From Saccharothrix syringae (GTDB taxonomy: Bacteria > Actinomycetota > Actinomycetes > Mycobacteriales > Pseudonocardiaceae), in assembly GCF_009498035.1 (NCBI RefSeq), contig NZ_CP034550.1, positions 6,448,001 through 6,512,000 of the forward strand: a stretch of 64,000 nt of DNA, written 5' to 3'. Numbering within the stretch: the first letter of the stretch is position 1; every line of letters starts with the position of its first letter. The notes under the pieces are model-generated. The model had not been told where the DNA came from and ran no database searches. It saw only the letters and a program-made list of their open reading frames with translations. Shown in pieces: positions 18,271 through 26,608 of this stretch. The translations under genes were made by a program, and so were the position numbers.

Positions 18271-20877
18271 ATGCACGCTCAAGGGCGCGACACCGGCGGC
18301 GCGGAGGCCCGGCAGCACCGCGAGCCGTCACCGGGCGGGCACGACGTCCCGCCTCCGCCGGACCGGGTCCTCGCCCCCGGCGCACCGGTCACCCCCGGCC
18401 ACCTGCTGGCCCTGCAGCGGGCCGTGGGCAACGACGCCGTGATGCACGCCGTCCAGCGGTCCCACGCCGTTCAGCGGTCGGACACCGGACAGCCGCGGGA
18501 GACGGGTGCCGGGGTGGGTGACGTGCTCAAGTCCTCCGGCAGTCCGCTCGCCCCGCACGTGCGCGAGGACATGGAGTCCCGGCTCGGCGCCGACTTCTCC
18601 GACGTCCGGGTGCACACCGGCGCGGACGCCCGGCGCTCGGTCCGGGACCTCGGCGCCCACGCCTACACCTCCGGCAACCACGTGGTCCTGGGCGCGGGCG
18701 GCGGCGACCGGCACACCCTGGCGCACGAGCTGGTCCACGTCGTCCAGCAGCGCCAGGGCCCGGTGGCGGGCACCGACACCGGCACGGGCGTGAGCGTGAG
18801 CGACCCCGGCGACCGCTTCGAGCGGGAGGCTGAGGCCACCGCCCACCGGGTCCTGGCGGGCGCCCCGGCGCACCTGCACGACCACCCGCACCCCCACTCC
18901 CCCGCCGCCGGCGAAACCCCCGTGCAGCGCAGGGTCACGACGCAGATCGTGGCGGACGAACCGGCCGAGGGGGCGGAGGTCAAGGTCGACAGTCTCATCA
19001 CGATCGGCCGTCCCGACTCCCCGCACAGCCAGACCGAGGGGGACCACACCACCGCCTACGTCGTGCTGACCCAGGCCGTGCGCCGGGTGGTCACCGGCCT
19101 GACCGCCGCGAAGGCCGCGGAAGCCGTGTGGGCGCTCTACCAGGAGGCCAAGACGCTGCCCGGCGAGAACTTGCGCGGGAACCTCACCCCCGACGGGAAG
19201 CACGCCAGGCTCCTCGACGAGGCGGCGGACCGACTGGAGAAGCTGCACGCGCTGCCCGAGGGGAAGCGGTGGGACATGCCCAGGCTGCAAGAACTGATCA
19301 GCGCGTACCTCGACTACCGCGGGACGCTGCCCCTGTCCACCCTGAACATCAAGGCGACCGGGAAGGGGCACGGGAAGGGCACCGGTGAGTCCTCGCGCGT
19401 CGATCCCCTGAGGCGCTACGAGGCAGGCGACCGGAGCATCTCCGCCGACACCATCAAGAAGGCCGTGTGCGCCCTGCTGGACGACAAGGCCCTCCTGACC
19501 TACGCGGTCAACCTCGAAGCACCGAGCCACAAGGTGGCACCCGGCACGAAGGGCGACGAGCCGATCGAGGACCGGCTCAAGCTCGTGATCAAGCAGCACG
19601 TCATCTCCGTCAGGCAGGCATTCCCCGCCGCCTTCGAGAAGGCGTGGCCCGGGCCGGCGGAGGCGGAGGCGGAGGCGGAGGCGGAGTTGTTGGGAGAGCT
19701 CAAGAAGATCCTGAGGGAGACGAAGGACGAAGCGGTCGAGTACTACCTCAAACGCCTCGGGGCAGTGCGGCAGAAGAGCAGTGACCGGATCCTGGCCGGG
19801 CGGTACGAGGAGATCTTGCGCCTCTACGGCGTGGAACCCCCCGAGGAAGAGGAGGTGAAGCGCGGCAGGGGCCAGCGCCTGAAGCACAAGGTGAAGGACA
19901 AGGGCAAGGACGCGTTCACCAGCATCGCGAGCAGCCCCGCGAAGATCGGGAGGTCCTTGGGCTCGCTCTTCGACAAGCAGTCGAAGGAGGCTGACCAGAG
20001 GTTGGAGGAGGAGGCCGACCAGAGGCTGGAGGAGGAGATCGACCAGGAACCCGAACCCGAGCAGACCGCGCGGATGGCGACGCAAGTGGTGCTCGACGAC
20101 AAGGGGACGATCACCGAGGTGTGGTCGGCGGGACGCCCCAGGTCACCGTTCTCCGGGACCATGGGCGCCCACACGACCGCCTGGATCGCGCACCTGGACT
20201 TCACCCGGGCCCGCCTGGTCGGCAAGGACGTCCCCGCCGCGATCGGAGAGCTCTCCGGGCTGGTCCAGCACGTGCGGGACATGGCGGAGCGGCTGAAGGG
20301 CTTCAAGAAGGACGACGCCGCCGAAGGCGGCGACACCGACGAGATCACCGCGCGACTGGCGGGCACGCACATCTCCGGACCGGCCGGCCAAGAGGGCCCC
20401 GAGGTGTCCGAGGTCGATCCCACGGCCATCGAGGCCAACATGAACAGGCTGGTGGCGGCGGCGGAGAACGCCGCGGGCAAGTCGTCCGACCTCCAGGTGC
20501 CGCTGCTGCAACGAGCCGTGGGAGCGATCCTCGAACGGCTCAACGTCGTGCCGGGCGCGACGCTGGCGAAGGCGAGCACCGCGGGCAAGGGCGAGGGGAC
20601 CTACCGCGGGATGCTGCGCACGGGGAAGCGGGGCCGCAAGGAGGAGCCCATGAAGCGGAAGGACTACCAGACCGCGATCTTCGGCCTGCTGGACATCGGG
20701 GACGGCGTGACCGACGAAGAGCAGACGGCCCTGATGAGGAACCACCTGACCATCATCGACGGGGCGTACCCCGGCGCACTCGGACAAGCCGGCCTCTCGG
20801 CGGACAAACCGGCGGAAGCGCTCAAGCTGTGGCACAAGCTGGGCAAGGAAGCCGACAACCCCTTCTTCCGAGCTTGA
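18271..20877 (+). CDS. DUF4157 (eCIS-core) protein with duplicated C-terminal module
   Basis: An 868-aa protein; ATG 18271 has GAGGGGG just upstream. The N-terminal ~150 residues are disordered, with LLALQRAVGNDAV and VQRS segments that precede DUF4157. Then comes DUF4157 itself: PLAPHVREDMESRLGADFSD, VRVHTGADAR, LGAHAYTSGNHVVLG and the zincin-like HTLAHELVHVVQQR. These modules mark cargo of extracellular contractile injection systems. The rest contains two divergent copies of one module (see 18950-19200 and 20080-20310), each with GRPxSPxSxxxGxHTTA. Repetitive charged linkers lie between them, an EAEAEAE run and two DQRLEEE copies. No sheath, tube or AAA+ gene is in the window, so it is an orphan cargo or toxin candidate. 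Confidence 0.75.
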   Translation: MHAQGRDTGGAEARQHREPSPGGHDVPPPPDRVLAPGAPVTPGHLLALQRAVGNDAVMHAVQRSHAVQRSDTGQPRETGAGVGDVLKSSGSPLAPHVREDMESRLGADFSDVRVHTGADARRSVRDLGAHAYTSGNHVVLGAGGGDRHTLAHELVHVVQQRQGPVAGTDTGTGVSVSDPGDRFEREAEATAHRVLAGAPAHLHDHPHPHSPAAGETPVQRRVTTQIVADEPAEGAEVKVDSLITIGRPDSPHSQTEGDHTTAYVVLTQAVRRVVTGLTAAKAAEAVWALYQEAKTLPGENLRGNLTPDGKHARLLDEAADRLEKLHALPEGKRWDMPRLQELISAYLDYRGTLPLSTLNIKATGKGHGKGTGESSRVDPLRRYEAGDRSISADTIKKAVCALLDDKALLTYAVNLEAPSHKVAPGTKGDEPIEDRLKLVIKQHVISVRQAFPAAFEKAWPGPAEAEAEAEAELLGELKKILRETKDEAVEYYLKRLGAVRQKSSDRILAGRYEEILRLYGVEPPEEEEVKRGRGQRLKHKVKDKGKDAFTSIASSPAKIGRSLGSLFDKQSKEADQRLEEEADQRLEEEIDQEPEPEQTARMATQVVLDDKGTITEVWSAGRPRSPFSGTMGAHTTAWIAHLDFTRARLVGKDVPAAIGELSGLVQHVRDMAERLKGFKKDDAAEGGDTDEITARLAGTHISGPAGQEGPEVSEVDPTAIEANMNRLVAAAENAAGKSSDLQVPLLQRAVGAILERLNVVPGATLAKASTAGKGEGTYRGMLRTGKRGRKEEPMKRKDYQTAIFGLLDIGDGVTDEEQTALMRNHLTIIDGAYPGALGQAGLSADKPAEALKLWHKLGKEADNPFFRA

Positions 20878-21093
20878 CTCCGTCGGGAATCGGGACTGCA
20901 GATCGCTCCTCTGCCAAGGGGCGGTAGGCCGGGTGCTGGTGGCGTCGGTGCGCAGGGCGCGGTAGACGACGTCGGAGAGGTGTCTTCTGAGCACGCGGAA
21001 GGCTTCGAGTCCGCCGCCACCGCATCCTCCCGCCCTGACAGGTGCCCGGCGTCACCACCGACTACGGGCCAGAGCCGATGGTTGAATAGTCCC

Positions 21094-21717
21094 GTGGCAT
21101 TGACACCGCCGGACTTCGACCGGCTACTCGTCCCCGGCACCAGGGTTGGCGCCGCGTCCGGATCGGGGACCGTCGCCGAACCGCTGCGCACCGAGCTGTC
21201 GCTGCCCTCGGGCGAGGTGGTCGCTTCGGAATGGCGCTGGGAGCCGATCGGGTTCACCGAAATCGCACCGCCCGGCCGCTACCCGGTGCTGCTCCACCCG
21301 CTGGTCCTCGACGGCGGCGAGACGCGGGCTCCGATTCCGCTGGCGGTGCGGCTGGTCATCCGCGACCGGCCGGTGGCGTCCTGGACCATGGCGCTGCTGC
21401 CCGGCCAGGACCCCGCCGAGTTGAGCGAGGAGGGCTTCTACGGTTTTCCGGTGGACGGCGGCGAAGGCAGCTTGATCGACGCGCAGTACCTCCGCGAGCT
21501 GCACGAGACCGGCACGTACCACGAATTTGTCGACACCGCCAAGATCGACCTCGGCTTCGGTGAGCTGCTGGAGCCGTCCGAGGACGAGGACGGTCGCCAG
21601 ACGGTGGGGTTCACCATCGGCTGCGACGGCGTCTACCCGACCTGGATCGGCCACACCGCGGACGGTGACCTCGCCTGTTACGTGATCGATCTGCTGGAAC
21701 TCGACGAGCGGACCTGA
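21094..21717 (+). CDS. DUF4241-type protein
   Basis: A 207-aa protein from GTG 21094. It has the ordered features of DUF4241: a LPSGEVVASEWRW opening, PVLLHPLVLDGGETR, a central FPVDGGEGSLIDAQYLREL, and an acidic-to-aromatic end with VGFTIGCDGVYPTWIGHTADGDLACYVIDL. The family is uncharacterised and often found near secreted toxins. It lies 216 bp after the DUF4157 cargo gene in the same direction, so an immunity or accessory role is possible but unproven. Confidence 0.65.
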   Translation: MALTPPDFDRLLVPGTRVGAASGSGTVAEPLRTELSLPSGEVVASEWRWEPIGFTEIAPPGRYPVLLHPLVLDGGETRAPIPLAVRLVIRDRPVASWTMALLPGQDPAELSEEGFYGFPVDGGEGSLIDAQYLRELHETGTYHEFVDTAKIDLGFGELLEPSEDEDGRQTVGFTIGCDGVYPTWIGHTADGDLACYVIDLLELDERT

Positions 21718-21773
21718 GGAGCCCGGCGCGGTCGCGACTCGGCACCGCACCGGCTCCGGGTCCCCGGAATCCG

Positions 21774-21990
21774 GTGCCGGTCGACCGGTCACCGGCCGAC
21801 CCCCCGGCCGCCGCCCTCGGCGACGTCGGCAGCGCGTCCGAGCGGCTGACCGGTTCCGTGGAGCACTTCGCCGACGAACCCACCACAAGGCCGTGGGACA
21901 ACCGTGCGCTGCCGTTCCGCGACCCTGACGGCAAGCTCGTCGACTTCTTCACCCCGGTCACCCCAGCCGCCGCCGTCGAGGAGTTCACCC
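21774..21990 (+). pseudogene. Glyoxalase/VOC-family C-terminal fragment
   Basis: The frame contains VEHFADEPTTRPWDNRALPF then RDPDGKLVDFFTPVTPAA, the conserved C-terminal strand of VOC (glyoxalase-like) proteins. The N-terminal half is missing and the frame has no proper end: it runs into the 3' side of the MarR gene. It is a decayed fragment. The remaining sequence up to 22159 shows nothing else. Confidence 0.55.
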
Positions 21991-22159
21991 GCTCACGCCG
22001 GCACGGCAGCCCACGACAGGCGGCGGCGCCGCGCAACGCCGTGCGCGGGGTACCGGGGTCGGGGGTCGCGCCGCTGCGGCGGGTGGTCGCCGCCGTCGGG
22101 CGCGGGTCGAGGGAGCACCCGCTGATCAGGGCGGTGCTCGACGAGCTGCGGACGGCGCG

Positions 22160-22606
22160 TCAGGGCGGCGGGATCGACACCCGCAGCTTCGCGGCGATCC
22201 GCGTCAACGCCTGGCGGTCCTCCGCCGTCAGCGGGTCCAGCGCGTACTGCCGGACCGCACGCAGGTGCACCGGCGCGGCCGCCTCCACCACCCCGAACCC
22301 CGAGTCGGTCAGCGACGCGATCGTGTACCGGCCGTTGTCCGGGTCCGGGTGGCGCACCACCCAGCCGCGTTGCTCGAAGCGCTTGACCACGTTCGAGAGG
22401 CGCGACAGCGAGCCGTTCGCCAGGACGGCGAGCTCGCTCATGCGGATGCTGCGATCGGGGGCCTCCGAGATGTGGCTGAGCACCAGGTAGTCGAAGAGGC
22501 TCAGGCCCGACTTCCGCAGGGGTGCCTCCAGCCGGCCCGGCATCAGCAGCAGCAACGAGACCAGGCCGGTCCAGGCTTCCTTCTCCTCCGCGTTCAGCCA
22601 CTCCAC
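22160..22606 (-). CDS. MarR-family transcriptional repressor
   Basis: A 148-aa protein with the MarR layout: an N-terminal dimer helix, LSLFDYLVLSHISEAPDRSIRM, the recognition helix ANGSLSRLSNVVKRFEQRGWV, and the wing DPDNGRYTIASLTDSGF. It starts at GTG 22606. It is divergent from ridA across 70 bp that hold two perfect inverted repeats, so it very likely represses both itself and ridA and is released by a small ligand. The ligand is unknown. Confidence 0.88.
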   Translation of the reverse strand: MEWLNAEEKEAWTGLVSLLLLMPGRLEAPLRKSGLSLFDYLVLSHISEAPDRSIRMSELAVLANGSLSRLSNVVKRFEQRGWVVRHPDPDNGRYTIASLTDSGFGVVEAAAPVHLRAVRQYALDPLTAEDRQALTRIAAKLRVSIPPP

Positions 22607-22618
22607 GTCGCGCAGCTT

Positions 22619-22634
22619 ACTTCACGCTTGAAGT
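22619..22634. promoter_or_regulatory. MarR operator 1
   Basis: Perfect inverted repeat ACTTCA-N4-TGAAGT, just upstream of the marR start. Identical half-sites to operator 2. Confidence 0.75.
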
Positions 22635-22644
22635 GGTGTACGGT

Positions 22645-22664
22645 TGACTTCAAGCATGAAGTCA
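22645..22664. promoter_or_regulatory. MarR operator 2
   Basis: Perfect inverted repeat TGACTTCA-N4-TGAAGTCA. Its centre is 28 bp from that of operator 1 and it ends 12 bp before the ridA start, so a bound dimer would block ridA expression. It also overlaps upstream in-frame TTG/ATG codons, which argues that the real ridA start is at 22677. Confidence 0.75.
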
Positions 22665-22676
22665 GGGGAGGCGCAG

Positions 22677-23099
22677 ATGAGCAAGCCGGAGTTCTTCGCG
22701 ACACCCGGATACGGCGAGACGCAGTCGGAGAACATGCACTACAGCCAGGCCGTGCGGATCGGCGACCGGGTCGAGACGTCGGGGCAGGGTGGCTGGGACG
22801 ACGGGTTCGAGTTCCCCGAGACGCTGGAGGAGGAAATCGTCCGGGCCTTCGACAACGTCGAGCGGACGCTCCGGGCCGCGGGCAGCAGCTGGGCCGACGT
22901 CGTGCACGTCAACTCGTACCACGTGCTCGGCGACGACTCGTTCGACGACCACAACCGGGTCATGGTCGAGCAGTTCCGCAAGCGCATGGGCGAGCGCAAG
23001 CCCATCTGGACCGAGAGCGGGGTCACCGCCCTCGGTCACCCGAAGATGCGCGTCGAGATCCGCGTGACCGCCGTCGACCAAGGGATTGCAGATGATTAG
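22677..23099 (+). CDS. ridA: RidA/YjgF-family protein
   Basis: A 140-aa protein. The ATG at 22677 has GGGGAGG 6 nt upstream, and earlier starts fall in the operator. It shows the RidA pattern: YSQAVRIGDRVETSGQGGWD, RAFDNVERTLRAAGSSWADVV, and GHPKMRVEIRVTAVD with the carboxylate-binding Arg. Family members deaminate reactive enamines/imines or act as chaperones; this is the small-molecule-regulated subtype paired with MarR. The last codons and TAG stop lie at the left inverted repeat of an IS5-type relic, so the natural C-terminus may have been trimmed slightly. Confidence 0.82.
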   Translation: MSKPEFFATPGYGETQSENMHYSQAVRIGDRVETSGQGGWDDGFEFPETLEEEIVRAFDNVERTLRAAGSSWADVVHVNSYHVLGDDSFDDHNRVMVEQFRKRMGERKPIWTESGVTALGHPKMRVEIRVTAVDQGIADD

Positions 23100-23935
23100 T
23101 AGCCGTTTCCGATCTGCTGGGGTTGGGTGAGTCGACGGCTGGTGATGCGGATCATGGACCAGCGGACCATCGCCTCGTGGTGGTGGGGCAGGCGTTCGTA
23201 GTCACGCACGCGGCGGCGGTGTCCGGTGATCCGGGCAAGGCTTCGTTCGACCACCCACCTCCTGGGCGGCACGGTGAAGTACGGCACCTGCGGGCGTTGA
23301 ACGATCTGCACCACCAGGCCGAGTCTTGCGGGCCCGGTCGAGCAGGGGCCCGGTGTAGCCGCCGTCGGCCCACGCCGGCGCGGCCCGTTTCCCGGCGGTG
23401 TCGCGCAGACGTCGTAACGGGCTGCGGGCGGCGACTCGGTCCCGCGTCGAGGCCGGGGTCACCGGCACCGCCACCGGCGGGCCCGGGGTGTCGACCACGA
23501 TGTGGCGCTTGCGGCCCGCGAGCTTCTTCCCGCCGTCCCAGCCGCGGGTGGCACGGCCGACGGTGGCCGCGGCGCGCACCGACCCTCTCCCAGGCGGCGA
23601 AACGCTTGTAGAGGCGTCGGCCAGGGCGGGAAGTCCGCCGGCAGGGCCCGCCACTTGATGCCGTTGTCGACCACGTACGGGATCGCGTCCACGATCAGGC
23701 GGCGGCAGTGCTTCTCCCACCGCCCACCCCGACACCGGGCCGTCCGCACGGTGGGCTGGTGGGAGGCGGCCAGGCGGCAGCAGAGGCCACCCGCGGTGGA
23801 CCCGCCCGCGGGCATCGGGCACGACAACAACGGAACTCCTGGCAGAACGGCGCTTCGACAACGTCCGATCTACCAGGAGTTCCCTCGTCTGCGCACCAAA
23901 GAGCCGTCACCTGCCCAAGCTCGGAAACGGCCACT
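23098..23935 (-). mobile_element. Degenerate IS5-type insertion sequence
   Basis: Bounded by imperfect inverted repeats built on AGTAGCCGTTTCCGA (23098-23112) and its partner TCGGAAACGGCCACT (23921-23935). The minus strand encodes pieces of an IS5-family DDE transposase in three frames: RRLIVDAIPYVVDNGIKWRA, DGGKKLAGRKRHIVVDTPG, and RRWVVERSLARITGHRRRV with the catalytic-Glu region. At least two frameshifts make it inactive. Confidence 0.8.
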
Positions 23936-24021
23936 GAGGAGGCTGGGGCGCAGCAATGCGCCCCGGCTACCCGACGGACACCCCCGGGAACGCACGGCCG
24001 GCGGTCCTCCCGCGACCGGGA

Positions 24022-24337
24022 TCAGGCGTCGTACTCGTAGAGGTAGACGTTCGCGCCGGCGCCCGGCTCGGTCCAGCTGAAGTACTCCCGGTCACCCTTG
24101 GGGCCCACGGGCTCGCTGTACTTCCAGTTGCCGCTCTGGTGGAAGTGCACCTTGACCTTCTCGCCGGAGCAGGACAGCTCCCAGAACGCCCGCGCGCCGG
24201 AGGTGCGGTGCTCGCGGCCCGGACCGCACGGCGCCATGGGGGCCGCCGGCCACCGTGCCGCCGGTCACCGCCAGGGCGGCCAGCGTGCCGCCCAGGGCCG
24301 CCCGACGCCACCGCGTGTACTCGAATCGATCGCTCAT
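24022..24337 (-). pseudogene. Small secreted protein gene broken by a frameshift in a G/C run
   Basis: The frame from ATG 24337 encodes a signal peptide (RRAALGGTLAALAVTGGTVAG). The following frame encodes the mature part (GREHRTSGARAFWELSCSGE, KVKVHFHQSGNWKYSEPV, YFSWTEPGAGANVYLYEYDA). The switch occurs at a run of five C on the coding strand (about 24238-24242). With one base changed this would be an intact ~105-aa exported protein, so it may be a recent frameshift, a phase-variable site or a sequence error. No family recognised. Confidence 0.6.
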
Positions 24338-24353
24338 GGTCTTCTCCGCCTTC

Positions 24354-24971
24354 TCACCCGACTCGGGTGTTCTCCGTGGTGCCGAGCAGGTACCTGCCCG
24401 GCGCGGACGTGCGCGTGGACGCCCAGGACTCGCGCGTGACCGAGCGGAAGAGGACGTCCCAGTAGCGGTCGGCCAGGAACACGAACGCGGTGGGCCTCGC
24501 CTCGGCGACGAGGAATCCGCGGTCGACCGCCGAGGCGAACCGCGGCAGGTTGAACTCCGGCGTTTCCAGGTAGAGCTTGCGGAACGGCCAGCCGCCGAAG
24601 AGGTAGTCGAAGAAGAGCGCCAGCCCGGCCAGGAACGAGTTGTCCATCGACCCGTCCAGGGTCAGGCGCGCGCCCGCCACCCGGCAGTGCCCGTTGCGCT
24701 GGTCCGCCTGGTAGGCGGACAGGAGTCCGATCGGTGTCGCGTCGCCGGCCTTCTCCACCACGAACATCACCAGCAGCCCGTTCCAGAGCTGGTCGATGAA
24801 GTCGTGCGGACTGGGGTGACCGCCGCGCAACCGCCAGCGGAAGGCCGGCAGTTCGTCCGTCTCGGCGGCCCGCAACCAATCCAGGTCGTCCACGCCGAGC
24901 GCGCGGAGGCGTACGCGACCGTTGCCCAACACCGGTGTCCCGGTGGATTCCACTGCGCCGTTCCCGGTCAT
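24354..24971 (-). CDS. GNAT-family N-acetyltransferase-like protein
   Basis: A 205-aa protein from ATG 24971 (GAGGAGAGGG upstream). It has the RimJ/RimL-type layout: RVRLRALGVDDLDWLRAAE, a central strand ATPIGLLSAYQADQRNGHC, and LYLETPEFNLPRFASAVDRG with the usual NxxxxxxxxxxGF-like end. The acetyl-CoA loop is not a textbook QxxGxG/A, so activity is uncertain. It runs into the frameshifted secreted-protein gene 16 nt later, so the two probably form one transcript. Confidence 0.65.
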   Translation of the reverse strand: MTGNGAVESTGTPVLGNGRVRLRALGVDDLDWLRAAETDELPAFRWRLRGGHPSPHDFIDQLWNGLLVMFVVEKAGDATPIGLLSAYQADQRNGHCRVAGARLTLDGSMDNSFLAGLALFFDYLFGGWPFRKLYLETPEFNLPRFASAVDRGFLVAEARPTAFVFLADRYWDVLFRSVTRESWASTRTSAPGRYLLGTTENTRVG

Positions 24972-25338
24972 CGCCCTCTCCTCCTCGGCTCTGCACAGAA
25001 CGTAAGGAGGCGGCCCACAACCGGCCCGCACCACGACCACAGCGGTTGTCCCCGATACCGTTCCCGGTGTAATTCACCGACCTTTTCCCGGCGATGTCCC
25101 ATTCAGCCCCGCGATGCGCGCGGTCGGAGTCCGACGGCTGGTCCGAGTGGACTGGGTGGCCCCTCGTTTTGCGGCTTGATCCACGACAATGCCCAGTACA
25201 GTGGGATTCCGCGCGTTTCCCGCCGGTGCGGCGCTCCTGCCGCCTTCTCGCAATGCCGGCCGGACGCGGAGACGTTCCGAGCGCGGGCGGCACCCCACCT
25301 GCCGAAGGTGGGCAACGTCGACCAGAAGGAATTCACCA
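24972..25338. other. Divergent intergenic region
   Basis: A 367-bp gap between the minus-strand GNAT gene and the plus-strand deacetylase. It must hold both promoters. No clear -35/-10 pair, repeat or small gene could be singled out. Confidence 0.4.
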
Positions 25339-26070
25339 ATGGGTGGGTCATCCGGAGTAAGACGGCTCGCGGAGCCGGTGGAACGGTTGTTCGGCGGAAT
25401 CATCGGTTCCGTGTGCGCGGTGCGGACCTCCGCGCCGCACGTGGTGCTGACCTACGACGACGGCCCCGAGCCGGGCAGTACCGAGGCGGTGTTGGAGGCG
25501 CTCCGCGCTTTCCGGGCGACCGCCACCTTCTTCGTGCTGATGACCCGTGTCCGGCGTTTCCCCGGGCTGCTCGCGGAGGTGGTGGCGGAAGGGCACGAGG
25601 TAGGGCTGCACGGGCTGGACCACCGCCGGCTCACCGGTTTCCCGGCGGACGAGGTCGAGCGGCGCACCCGGAGCGGCCGGGCCGAGCTGGAGGACGTGAT
25701 CGGCCGCGCCGTCACCTGGTTCCGCCCGCCGTACGGCACGCAGTCACCGCGCACCTGGCGCGCGGTGACCCGGGACGGGTTGGTGCCCGTGCTGTGGGGA
25801 CCGACGCTGCGCGATTGGCAGGACGTGTCGCAGGACGAGCGGGTGGCCGGTGCGCTGCGCGGCAGCCGGGGCGGGGCGATCGTGCTCGGCCACGACGGCT
25901 TCGCCGGCCCGGAGGACGGCGTGGACGACGGTCCCGCGCCGTTGGTGGACCGGGGCGACCTGACCCGGCGGCTGCTGCGGGCCTGCGGTGAACGCGGCCT
26001 GGTGGGCCGTTCCCTGGGGGACGCGTTGGTCGTGGGAGAGCAGTCGCGGCGCGCCTGGTTCCGCCGCTGA
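25339..26070 (+). CDS. Polysaccharide deacetylase (NodB-type)
   Basis: A 243-aa protein from ATG 25339 (AAGGA upstream). All NodB motifs are present: motif 1 TYDDGP (catalytic and metal Asp), motif 2 HGLDH (the HxxxH metal ligands), motif 3 WFRPPYGTQS, motif 4 LRDW, and motif 5 IVLGHDG. There is no signal peptide or membrane helix, which is unusual for cell-wall deacetylases and suggests a cytoplasmic substrate or loss of an export signal. Substrate unknown. Confidence 0.85.
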   Translation: MGGSSGVRRLAEPVERLFGGIIGSVCAVRTSAPHVVLTYDDGPEPGSTEAVLEALRAFRATATFFVLMTRVRRFPGLLAEVVAEGHEVGLHGLDHRRLTGFPADEVERRTRSGRAELEDVIGRAVTWFRPPYGTQSPRTWRAVTRDGLVPVLWGPTLRDWQDVSQDERVAGALRGSRGGAIVLGHDGFAGPEDGVDDGPAPLVDRGDLTRRLLRACGERGLVGRSLGDALVVGEQSRRAWFRR

Positions 26071-26180
26071 CCGCGCGCGACCCGGCCGGTGGTCGCACCC
26101 GGCCGGTGATCGCGCCCGTACCCGTCCGGCGCGGTTCCCCTTCGGCGCGGGACCCTGTGACCGGCACCCGTTCGGCCCGG

Positions 26181-26585
26181 TCAGCCCGGTGCCCACCGGG
26201 CGTGCTCGGTGAACGCCCGGAGCCGGTGCGCCAGGTCGGCCGGCTCCCCCTGGGCGGACACGCGCTCGCAGTACCGCAGCAGGGGGAGCAACCGGTCGGC
26301 CACCCTGGCGGAGGCGAGCCCGTCCGCGCTGTCGAGGGCCAGGTGGGCGACGCGGATCGCGGTGCCGTGGTCGCGGTCGAGGAGGTGGTTCAGCGCCAGG
26401 GCGATCAGGCTGAAGACCTTGCTGCGGCGCATCTTCGGCGGGTAGGCGCCCAGGGCAGGGATCGCCGACCGGGTGTGCCCGAGGTCGCGGCTGCACGCCA
26501 GTTCGGTGTGGACGATCCCGGTCATCGCGTGCAGGTCGGTGGCGTCGAAGAACGCCGCCCACGGCGGCGCCGGGATGTCGGTCAC
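26181..26585 (-). pseudogene. C-terminal fragment of an XRE/TPR-type regulator
   Basis: A 134-aa frame with the alpha-helical end of actinobacterial XRE-TPR regulators (TGIVHTELACSRDLGHTRSA, IRVAHLALDSADGLASARV, LAHRLRAFTEHARWAPG). The helix-turn-helix domain that should precede it is missing. The break at about 26585 coincides with the truncated start of the neighbouring DUF5753 fragment on the other strand, so both were cut by the same rearrangement. Confidence 0.5.
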
Positions 26586-26608
26586 CCGGCGAACTCCTCA
26601 CCGACGCG

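Noticed and set aside
26074..26110. Short tandem repeat after the deacetylase gene
   Set aside because: Only two imperfect copies of ACCCGGCCGGTGxTCGC; too little to call a repeat array or CRISPR.
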